This document shows, piece after piece, positions 13,665-20,765 of a stretch of 28,341 bases of DNA; positions within the stretch are counted from its first letter, which is position 1; each line of letters opens with the position of its first letter. The stretch lies in the IMG/VR virus record IMGVR_UViG_3300020477_000101, positions 1 to 28,341 of that record. One strand, 5' to 3'. The notes under the pieces are model-generated. The model was given only the letters and a program-made list of their open reading frames with translations, was not told where the DNA came from and made no database searches. The position numbers and the translations under genes were made by a program. The DNA is from a virus.

Positions 13665-15674
13665 TTAGCTAGCATAGTCTTGATCATCGTTATCACCAGT
13701 CATTGGTGTTATCTCACAAGAGTCATTGTTACAAAATTTATCTACATCGGCCTCTTCATTTTTGATTACACCGAAAGATAGTTTACCCAATTTACTTACC
13801 TCGCTTTTATAAGTTTTTTCATCAATTGCTTCGTATGGCATTTGTTTATAAGCACCATAATCGTGTCTTGGTAATAATGAAATACCTTTCAAATGGTACT
13901 GATAATAATTCAAACACGGAGCAATCTGATTTGCTTCTGTTTCAGGATTAAATGTAACTGTACAACTTACTTGATTATCAGCCCAATGTCTTTGAAGAAA
14001 AGCGGCTAAACCGAATTGTTCCCAAATCGAAAGTTCAGCCGCTGTTCTAATCCCCTCACCGACATCCACAGGAATTTCTACAACATTTGTTGTGTCCTCT
14101 GAACCAAATGCTGGTTCTATTTTATAACCTGCCTTCTTCAATGGTTCTATTAATTCTGAATGTTTGGAAATTCTTATTCGCCTAATGTAAAAACGACTCT
14201 CAGGGTAATGTAATCCTGGAGTCGCTCCTGCAAGTAAAGAAACTGTACCTGATGGTTTCACCGATGTTGTCTTGATAGATCGTGGAACAGCAAACCAATC
14301 TGAATACATTTTATCCCAATCTTGTATAACATCAAACCCATCATTTAACCATTCTTTTAAAGTATTGATTCCTCTATATGTAATAAATTGTGCTACTCCA
14401 CTTACACTACATCCGATTCTTCTATTTCGTAACATCACACGATTTGTATCTGGCCAATGTGTTCTACCTAATGTTACTGTCTTAGCATATAAGTAAGCGT
14501 ATTTGAGGGTTCTAGCGTAGTCCTCAAAGGTTTCGTGGTTGTTTGGGAATGTTTCTACTAAGCAACATAACTCATATGATTCCAATGATTGTTCTAAACA
14601 AGGATTGCCACCAGCTACTCGATGGTCTTTGTTATCACCACCATTTTTCATACGAGAATACTTTCTCATATTATCTAACCATGCAAATCCAGGCTCACCA
14701 TTATCCACAATTCGTTTTGCAGCTTCTGTATAATCCATACCCAATTCTGCGAATATACTATTATTACTTGTCCATCCATATTGTTCTCTGTGTGGGTTAA
14801 CTTTATAATTTTTCAAATCTAAATATTCTTCTGAATTAGGATCACCAAATACTATTTCAGCAGTTCTACGAACATTTCCTGCCACAACACATTTACCTAT
14901 GAGATTCATTATGTCTACAATTGTGGTTACTGTGATTGGTTCTCCACCATTTTTATCAAGAACCTTTCGTACTGCTTCGTGAACTTCTTGTAATGGTTCA
15001 TATCCACTTGACACTCCACCGAATCCACTAATAGGTGCTCCAGCAGGTCTTATCTTTTGATAATCAAATTCCATTGGTGCTTGACCATGAAAGTAACTTT
15101 CTAATAGCAACTTTAGAGATTCAACCCAACCCTCACGAGTATCAGGTATCTCATAAATTTGTTCATCTCTACTACTGTCTACTCCCTTTACAACTATTTC
15201 TCCCGCACCTTTTGTATCAAAACCAACACCGACACCTAACATACTGGCATCCATAAGGAAACAGAAAGGTTTAGCATAATCTTCTTTTAGTGTTTTCGTA
15301 GATACGAAAGCACAATTGTTTAGGGCGGCGTATAATCCCTTTTTCTCTGTGATAGGTGTTCCCATCGCCCACAGACCGCGTCCAGGAGGCAAAAACTTCA
15401 TAGTGAAAATTCGCTCATACATATCTTGAGCAGATGCTTGAGCTTGCCACGCGTTCCACCCTAATTGATGTGATTCAATCCATTCCTTTTGCATTGAATA
15501 AGTTCCCTCTACAACTCTTTGTACAGTCTCCCACCATCTTTCGTTTTTTCCATTTTCTTTAATTCTTGAATAAGTTCTCATATAAACTAATTCACCCAGT
15601 CCGTTAAATCCAAAGGGTGCTTTTTTTCTTTTATACTTACTTATAAAATTTTCCGACAATTTAAATTTGTCCAT
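13665..15674 (-). CDS. nrdJ: Adenosylcobalamin-dependent ribonucleoside-triphosphate reductase (class II)
   Basis: A 669-residue monomeric-type class II reductase that makes dNTPs from NTPs using vitamin B12. The active-site cysteines are C121 (NNCAFVS), C359 in NPCLE (with E361) and C370/C371 in the following YELCCLVET. A C-terminal redox pair C648-x4-C653 keeps the spacing of the Lactobacillus enzyme. TSVKPSGTVSLLAGATPGLHYP is the phosphate-binding region. AAGGAG precedes the ATG by 5 bases. The 64-base gap upstream has an AT-rich TATAAT stretch but no cobalamin riboswitch. Dependence on B12 ties phage DNA synthesis to host cobalamin. Confidence 0.96.
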   Translation of the reverse strand: MDKFKLSENFISKYKRKKAPFGFNGLGELVYMRTYSRIKENGKNERWWETVQRVVEGTYSMQKEWIESHQLGWNAWQAQASAQDMYERIFTMKFLPPGRGLWAMGTPITEKKGLYAALNNCAFVSTKTLKEDYAKPFCFLMDASMLGVGVGFDTKGAGEIVVKGVDSSRDEQIYEIPDTREGWVESLKLLLESYFHGQAPMEFDYQKIRPAGAPISGFGGVSSGYEPLQEVHEAVRKVLDKNGGEPITVTTIVDIMNLIGKCVVAGNVRRTAEIVFGDPNSEEYLDLKNYKVNPHREQYGWTSNNSIFAELGMDYTEAAKRIVDNGEPGFAWLDNMRKYSRMKNGGDNKDHRVAGGNPCLEQSLESYELCCLVETFPNNHETFEDYARTLKYAYLYAKTVTLGRTHWPDTNRVMLRNRRIGCSVSGVAQFITYRGINTLKEWLNDGFDVIQDWDKMYSDWFAVPRSIKTTSVKPSGTVSLLAGATPGLHYPESRFYIRRIRISKHSELIEPLKKAGYKIEPAFGSEDTTNVVEIPVDVGEGIRTAAELSIWEQFGLAAFLQRHWADNQVSCTVTFNPETEANQIAPCLNYYQYHLKGISLLPRHDYGAYKQMPYEAIDEKTYKSEVSKLGKLSFGVIKNEEADVDKFCNNDSCEITPMTGDNDDQDYAS

Positions 15675-15738
15675 AGTAACTCCTTAGCAACATCATTATT
15701 TTCACAACACGTATAATTATAATATATATCATCTTATG

Positions 15739-17097
15739 TTACTCAAATCCTTTTAAATCTTTGTATTTTTGTGATAAAGTTTTTCTTAGATATTCATCTG
15801 AATTATTCATCTTTCCTTGAGCCTCTTTACCACCAACAGTGCTAGATTCATACACTTCAATTCTACCAGTATTAGTATTAATATTTGCTGGAAAGGTAAT
15901 TCCATCAACACCAAATCTATTTTTGATTACATGCACCCTACCAGTATTAGCTATCTTATCTTCTACCTTACGACTTACCGACATAACAAAGTCTGCTGTC
16001 ATAACCTTAGAATAATCTTCAGATACTTTACTGGCATCAATTACTTCTTCTTCCAATGAACTTCTATTTGCCTGTGATGCTGTCCATATCGGAACATCAA
16101 ACTCACCAGCCATACCACGAAGATTTTCATAAGTCTCACCAGTTGCATGTCTCTTCTCTTTATAGAATGTGGTTGGTTTTAGAATATCAGCGTAATCCAC
16201 AATCACAACATCAGGTTTGATTTCTTGTATCTCCATTTGTTTGAGATGAGCAGCTAATGTGTTTACAGATGCGGAACGGGTAGGATAATATTTGATAATC
16301 AATTTACCAGCCAATCCATCTATAACCTTTTGTACATCTTCTTGATAAAACTTTATATTAGCAGTTGGTGTCCCACTAAACACTGTATCATATCTAAGTC
16401 CAACATAAGACTCATTCAACTCTAAAGTATAGTGAACTACAGTCTTACCCTCTTTTACCAAATGAGCACCCAATGATTGTAAGCACCAAGTCTTACCAAT
16501 ACCAGCAGGTGCAACTAACACACCCAACTCACCACCAGCCAATCCACCATCCATAACATTGGTAATAGAATCCCAAGGTGTTGGTAATGTATTTCTTACT
16601 GATGATGTGAGTCTATCTTCTAATGATATAATATAGTCATGTCCTAAATCTCTTTCACTACCAGCTTTCATAGCACCATCGATTAGAACCTTTATCTCAT
16701 CATACTTTTTCTGTTCCAACAAATCTACCGATTCCATAATGGAATTTTTGATAACTTGATTCTTACAGAATCCTAATGTTTCTTCTTTTACAAACTCTAA
16801 ATCTGTAGACTCTATATTTCTCCAAGCATCCTTTAGATTTTCTATAACAGATACTTTCAAAATCTCATCATCCATCTGATTGATTTTGATTTTCAATACT
16901 TCTAAAGTAGGAGCTTTTCTATACTCCATAAAGTACTTAGCTATTTGTTTAGTCAACCACTTATTAGCATCTGAATCGAAGTATTCAGGTTCTAATATGT
17001 CGTTGATTGTTTGTATAAATTTATTGTCTGATAAAAGTGATGATATTATTTTGGCCTGAAAAGAAGGACCAAACTGATTAAAATTTTCATTCGTCAT
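15739..17097 (-). CDS. 41: Replicative DNA helicase, gp41/DnaB-like
   Basis: The 452-residue protein has an N-terminal helical half (1-150) and a RecA-like half that begins PTPWDSITNVMDGGLAGGEL. The Walker A is APAGIGKT (196-203), the Walker B DVVIVDYADIL (296-306), and TASQANR (339-345) contains the motif H4-type Gln and the loop Arg. It is the hexameric helicase that unwinds DNA ahead of gp43 and recruits primase; no primase gene is in the window. The start overlaps the basic 59-residue gene by 11 bases. Confidence 0.94.
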   Translation of the reverse strand: MTNENFNQFGPSFQAKIISSLLSDNKFIQTINDILEPEYFDSDANKWLTKQIAKYFMEYRKAPTLEVLKIKINQMDDEILKVSVIENLKDAWRNIESTDLEFVKEETLGFCKNQVIKNSIMESVDLLEQKKYDEIKVLIDGAMKAGSERDLGHDYIISLEDRLTSSVRNTLPTPWDSITNVMDGGLAGGELGVLVAPAGIGKTWCLQSLGAHLVKEGKTVVHYTLELNESYVGLRYDTVFSGTPTANIKFYQEDVQKVIDGLAGKLIIKYYPTRSASVNTLAAHLKQMEIQEIKPDVVIVDYADILKPTTFYKEKRHATGETYENLRGMAGEFDVPIWTASQANRSSLEEEVIDASKVSEDYSKVMTADFVMSVSRKVEDKIANTGRVHVIKNRFGVDGITFPANINTNTGRIEVYESSTVGGKEAQGKMNNSDEYLRKTLSQKYKDLKGFE

Positions 17098-17266
17098 ATA
17101 ATTCTTTTATTTGTTTTTGTTTTAGTTCTAATTGTTTCTTTCTACGATATCGTTCACGAGCCTTAGCTTGTAAAACAGCCCTATTTCTTTTATAGTATTC
17201 CATAGACCATTTTCGTTGAGCTTCTTTTCTTTCTTCTTCTGAGTTATATTTTCTATATCTACCCAT
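17087..17266 (-). CDS. Small basic coiled-coil protein, 59 aa
   Basis: The frame starts at an ATG overlapping the RNase H stop by 8 bases (ATGGGTAG) and ends 11 bases inside the helicase gene. The product begins MGRYRKYNSEEERKEAQRKW and is almost wholly helical, with a long basic stretch (KARERYRRKKQLELKQKQ). The perfect fit of both overlaps shows it is real. It could bind DNA or the helicase; nothing beyond charge and position supports that. Similar short basic proteins are common in phage replication operons. Confidence 0.78.
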   Translation of the reverse strand: MGRYRKYNSEEERKEAQRKWSMEYYKRNRAVLQAKARERYRRKKQLELKQKQIKELYDE

Positions 17267-18284
17267 TTGCTTTCTCAGCCATCTGATTTAATTTCCCAAA
17301 ACATTGAACTAACCAACTATCCATATTTGGTAATGTGGCAAATAACCTATCTTCTATGAACCTTTTTTGAAATTGTAATTTATTAAGTTTGTTTATAGGT
17401 TCACGAACTTTATCCATTATTTTTGTTTTAGCAGAAGTGCTAATGTCTACCTCATCCAATTGCATGAGATGATAATTTCTTTTCAATAACTCCTCACTCT
17501 CTTTGAGCTTTTCATCTTCATTTATTATATCGTCTATATTAAGTATATCGTCTTCGAGCAAAAGTGGTAATTTTTTTTGAATAGTTTTCAATCCCCAACC
17601 ACGAACACCATCTATGTTATCAGATTTGTCTCCATCTATTGATCTGTATACAGCAAAGTTGTGAGATGGTATTCCATAATCCTCTAACACCTTTGGTGGA
17701 TCGTACATTTTCTTTTTTGTGGGAGACCAAACTGAAACTCTGTGATTTACTAATTGTAGAAAGTCTTTATCTGTAGACATCAAAACTATTTTAGATGTCT
17801 TTAGAATCTGCTTGGTGACATAAGCCATCGTATCATCAGCTTCAATATTCTCAATTGTAATAGTGGTAACTGGCAAATATTCCAAATAGTCAATGACTCT
17901 AGTTATCTGTAAAACCATTGATTGGTGTTCATCTTCCTTTGAAGCAAAATCATAAGCCCTATTCAATCTTTTAGACATTGAACGACCAGCTTTATATTGT
18001 GGAAATATTTTCTTACGGCGATTAGACCCACCTTTACCATCAAAAACGATGATGGTTCTAGTAGGTCTAATTGTTTTTATAGCGTATCCGATTGACCTTA
18101 GAAAACCAACTATTCCCCCAACATGAGCACCGTCATCATTGAGAGTTGGTATAGCACTAAAACATCTTATGAATGTATTTAGACCATCTATAATCAATAC
18201 CTTATCGTCAGGATTTTCTGACTCTACGCTTCCACCTTTTTTCTTTATTTCTTCAAGTATTGATAAATACTTAGCATTACTCAC
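17259..18284 (-). CDS. rnh: 5'-3' exonuclease / RNase H of the T4 Rnh (FEN-1-like) family
   Basis: The protein has the acidic clusters of 5' nucleases, numbered here from the GTG at 18284: DGLNTFIR (33-40), FDGKGGSNRRK (81-91), IEADD (147-151), STDKDF (170-175) and the helix-hairpin GDKSDN...GVRGWGLKT (218-234). T4 RNase H removes RNA primers from lagging fragments. I prefer the GTG start because it gives an 8-base overlap with the uvsX stop (GTGAGTAA), the same arrangement as two other junctions here, with AGAGGT a few bases before it. An ATG at 18314 would add ten residues encoded inside uvsX. The protein is 341 residues from the GTG. Confidence 0.92.
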   Translation of the reverse strand: MSNAKYLSILEEIKKKGGSVESENPDDKVLIIDGLNTFIRCFSAIPTLNDDGAHVGGIVGFLRSIGYAIKTIRPTRTIIVFDGKGGSNRRKKIFPQYKAGRSMSKRLNRAYDFASKEDEHQSMVLQITRVIDYLEYLPVTTITIENIEADDTMAYVTKQILKTSKIVLMSTDKDFLQLVNHRVSVWSPTKKKMYDPPKVLEDYGIPSHNFAVYRSIDGDKSDNIDGVRGWGLKTIQKKLPLLLEDDILNIDDIINEDEKLKESEELLKRNYHLMQLDEVDISTSAKTKIMDKVREPINKLNKLQFQKRFIEDRLFATLPNMDSWLVQCFGKLNQMAEKANG

Positions 18285-19374
18285 CGACAACCTCTTCTGT
18301 AATCTCAACATCATCGATACCGATTTCAGCTTTGTTATACTTGAGGATTATCTTATCACAAATCATATTGTAACAATGTTCTTTGAACTCTTCGTCTTCC
18401 AACTTTTCAGACCAATCTTTGGATTGGAATTTTATTTCCTCACCATTATGGTCTTTCATAGTATACCAAGCACCACCAACTTTTGCAATCTTATGTTCTT
18501 TTAGAACCTGTAACCAACTACCCTCATCATCAATACCACTTTCAAAATAGAGTGGGAACTCAGCTTTTCGTAATGGAGGACCTAATCTGTTTTTTATTAC
18601 TTGTGCCAGAATAGTCATACCTATTACATTCTTTTTAGAGTCTTTTATCTGACCTTTGTTCTTCAAACGAATACGGGTTGATGCGTGAAATGGAAGAGCC
18701 TTACCACCTGAAGTTGTATAAGGGTCTCCAAACATAGCACCCAATTTTACTCTAAGTTGATTTGTAAATACTAAAGCAATTTTCTGTCTACCAATCATCT
18801 GAGTAATCTTTCTCATAGCTTTTGATATTACAATTGCTTTGGAAGTAGCCCAACCATCTTTATCGAAGTCAGCTTCTAACTCTACCTTGGTAGTAGCAGC
18901 TGCAAGTGAATCAACTAAGATGGTTACTAACCTATCTTTATCTGACTCTCTTACTTTAGTTACAATCTCTTCTATAGCCTCAAAGATATCCTCAACAGTC
19001 TCTAAGTGTAAGTATAACATATTATTTATGTTCACTCCTATGACTTCTAAGAAGTCTTCACTTACAGCAGTTTCTGTATCTATGTAAACAGCAACACCAC
19101 CTTTTTTCTGTGTCTCAGCAAGTATGTGTGCACCAATAAGTGATTTACCACTACTCTCTAATCCATTCAACTCTGTAATTCTACCAACGGCAATACCACC
19201 ATTAGGTCGATTGGAAATAGCTAAATCCAACATTGTTGAGCCACTAGAAATAAATTCTTTTATATCTGTGGGTGTTTCGGTGGCACCATCTAAGAAATAT
19301 GCAACCTTATAATCTTTGAATTTTTTATTTAGGGAATCCGCTAAAACCCCAGCCAAATCGTCTTTTACTGACAT
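18277..19374 (-). CDS. uvsX: Recombinase UvsX (RecA family)
   Basis: The 365-residue ATPase has Walker A GLESSGKS (71-78), the YIDTETAV block with the catalytic Glu (97-104), VTILVDSLAAA as Walker B, and NQLRVKLGAMFGDPYTTSGGKALPFHAS, the L2-like DNA-binding loop and following segment. Some of these segments look more like bacterial RecA than T4 UvsX, as is usual in marine T4-like phages. It catalyses strand exchange for repair and recombination-primed replication. AGGAG stands 6 bases before the ATG, directly after a U-rich structured leader. The tail is acidic. Confidence 0.96.
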   Translation of the reverse strand: MSVKDDLAGVLADSLNKKFKDYKVAYFLDGATETPTDIKEFISSGSTMLDLAISNRPNGGIAVGRITELNGLESSGKSLIGAHILAETQKKGGVAVYIDTETAVSEDFLEVIGVNINNMLYLHLETVEDIFEAIEEIVTKVRESDKDRLVTILVDSLAAATTKVELEADFDKDGWATSKAIVISKAMRKITQMIGRQKIALVFTNQLRVKLGAMFGDPYTTSGGKALPFHASTRIRLKNKGQIKDSKKNVIGMTILAQVIKNRLGPPLRKAEFPLYFESGIDDEGSWLQVLKEHKIAKVGGAWYTMKDHNGEEIKFQSKDWSEKLEDEEFKEHCYNMICDKIILKYNKAEIGIDDVEITEEVVGE

Positions 19375-19389
19375 ATATTTCTCCTATAA

Positions 19390-19469
19390 AAAAACAAGGG
19401 TGGTTCCAGAAGTATCAATAATGGGTGCAGTACCGATAACTAACAGTGGCTCTAAACCTTAGCCACCCT
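19390..19469 (-). promoter_or_regulatory. Structured leader of uvsX with mutually exclusive pairings
   Basis: In the RNA order, AGGGTGGCT (19469-19461) can pair with AGCCAC (19451-19446) to make a tight six-pair hairpin, or its AGGGTGG part can pair with CCACCCT (19403-19397), which is followed after TG by seven U and then the uvsX ribosome-binding site. The two folds share four bases and exclude each other. This could be a gp32 terminator, an attenuator or a control element for uvsX translation; which is not decidable by eye. Confidence 0.5.
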
Positions 19470-19485
19470 ATATTTTATTGTTTAC

Positions 19486-20250
19486 TTACTTACTAAAAAG
19501 TTCATCAAAAGCAGCACTAGCATCTTCAACCTTCGTTGAATTTTCTATTACAGCACTTTCTTTTACTTTTGTAGTATTAGTTTCTTCTTCATCAGTAGAT
19601 TCAGATGGGTTCAACCATTCATTTAAAACCTCTGTAAGTTCTTCATAGGTTCTTTCCTGATACAACTCAGTAATATCTTTTTGGTTCTCTAAAAGATTTT
19701 CTAATTGAGCTTTATCCTCTACGATTGGAGTCTGGTTCGGTTTCACACGAATAGAGGTTTTTGGAAAAGAAGCACCACTTTCTTCAGCAGTAATGAACTC
19801 TACAGATACATCACGACCATTTACAGGATCAGTAATATCACCATAATCTGGATCGGCAATTACAGAAAGTAATTCTTGATAAACAGTCTTACCAAAACCC
19901 CAAAACTTAACACCTTGTGATTCTTCACCACGAACTACGATTGGAGCAAAGGTTCTCATCTTTGATTCCAATTTACGAGCCATTTGGTATTCCTCACGAT
20001 TGCCACTTGTTTTGAGTTTTTGTGCAAACTCTTCAATTGGGTCTGGACGACCAAATGTGATTGGTGAAAGATAGGTTTTATTATTCAAACCAAAATGAAA
20101 AAACAATTCAATGAAAGGATTATCCTTATTATGTTTATAAGGTAAAACTCTAATTACTTGTTTTCCTGGTTGAGGTTTCCATAGGTTTGAAGTCCTATTG
20201 TTTGTTGTTTGAAGTTGATTAAGACGCTTACGAATTGAATTAATATCCAT
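19486..20250 (-). CDS. 32: Single-stranded DNA-binding protein, gp32-like, lacking zinc ligands
   Basis: The 254-residue protein has the order expected for gp32: a basic N-terminal cooperativity-type segment (SIRKRLNQLQ), an OB-type core (GKQVIRVLPY, IELFFHFG, FAPIVVRGEESQGVKFWGFGKTVY, YGDITDPVNGRDVSVEF) and a long acidic tail ending AAFDELFSK. T4 gp32 binds zinc through a Cys/His group after the core start. This protein has no cysteine at all, and the place is taken by NKTYLSPITFGRPDP. AAGGAG is 8 bases before the ATG. It sits in its T4-like position upstream of uvsX, with a structured leader and its own promoter. Confidence 0.93.
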   Translation of the reverse strand: MDINSIRKRLNQLQTTNNRTSNLWKPQPGKQVIRVLPYKHNKDNPFIELFFHFGLNNKTYLSPITFGRPDPIEEFAQKLKTSGNREEYQMARKLESKMRTFAPIVVRGEESQGVKFWGFGKTVYQELLSVIADPDYGDITDPVNGRDVSVEFITAEESGASFPKTSIRVKPNQTPIVEDKAQLENLLENQKDITELYQERTYEELTEVLNEWLNPSESTDEEETNTTKVKESAVIENSTKVEDASAAFDELFSK

Positions 20251-20357
20251 TTGTTATTCTCCTTATGTATTATTTATTTTTCATTTCTAAGTTACTATCG
20301 TAACCATTGTTATAATAAGTATCACCTACTTATCTAAAATTCAAATTTATTTTAGAT
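20251..20357 (-). promoter_or_regulatory. gp32 mRNA leader: serial hairpins and an AU-rich unstructured ribosome-binding region
   Basis: Three perfect inverted repeats occur in the order transcribed: ATCTAAAA/TTTTAGAT (20357-20350 with 20339-20332), ATAAGTA/TACTTAT (20333-20327 with 20321-20315, loop of 5) and GTTAC/GTAAC (20304-20300 with 20295-20291, loop GATA). They are followed by about 30 nearly G/C-free bases that include AAAAATAAATAAT and the AAGGAG site. T4 gp32 represses its own mRNA by binding such an AU-rich stretch next to a folded element; the layout here is analogous. Whether it folds as a pseudoknot was not tested. Confidence 0.5.
20316..20344 (-). promoter_or_regulatory. Promoter-like site before gp32, third member of the TTGAnTTTTAG set
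   Basis: TTGAAT (20344-20339) and TACTTA (20321-20316) are 17 bases apart. The eleven bases TTGAATTTTAG differ by one from the TTGACTTTTAG of the sites at 9013-9041 and 2707-2735. The -10 is poorer, and the site overlaps the hairpins of the leader, so it is less certain than the other two. It would allow gp32 and uvsX to be made early and apart from upstream genes. Confidence 0.5.
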
Positions 20358-20765
20358 CCTATCGAAGTTTTTCGTGTCTACTATCTTATACAATTTTGTA
20401 GGGATTTTGTTTAGACCCGCATCATTGGTCAATAATAATGAGTTTTTATAATTTTCCCAAGGTACAGGAAATCTCTTATCCAACACTCCATTGTTCAAAC
20501 TTCTTATTACTTCATTCAGAGCATTGATTGAATATAATGTATTTGTTTGTTTCTTTCTATGTAGTGAAATAGTATTTGGAATATCTTCAGCAACATAATC
20601 ATCTTCATAAGTTACATTGTAAGTACAAATCATCTGATTAGGTTCTGATAAATTTTGGAATACATAGACCTTATCATATAAAATATCATTACACTCTATA
20701 ATAAGTTCGAGGATATCATCAAGTCTATCTCTTGTAGAGAATGTGCAAAGTAGTTGAGTTCTCAT
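20352..20765 (-). CDS. Conserved hypothetical protein, 137 aa
   Basis: A soluble alpha/beta-looking protein that starts MRTQLLCTFSTRDRLDDILE and contains KVYVFQNLSEPNQMICTYNV. I recall proteins of this type as conserved hypotheticals near gp32 in marine T4-like phages, without a known function. It starts within the stop of the HNH-domain gene (TAATG) and ends at the head of the gp32 leader, so it closes the upstream operon. No catalytic motif is visible. Confidence 0.75.
   Translation of the reverse strand: MRTQLLCTFSTRDRLDDILELIIECNDILYDKVYVFQNLSEPNQMICTYNVTYEDDYVAEDIPNTISLHRKKQTNTLYSINALNEVIRSLNNGVLDKRFPVPWENYKNSLLLTNDAGLNKIPTKLYKIVDTKNFDRI

Noticed and set aside
15675-15738. Cobalamin riboswitch before the B12-dependent reductase
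   Set aside because: The 64-base gap is AT-rich, with no room for the large aptamer and no B12-box-like sequence.
18139-18504. Plus-strand open frame of 121 codons across the RNase H/uvsX junction
   Set aside because: It is antisense to two clearly recognised genes, has no family resemblance, and its composition is that of a shadow frame.
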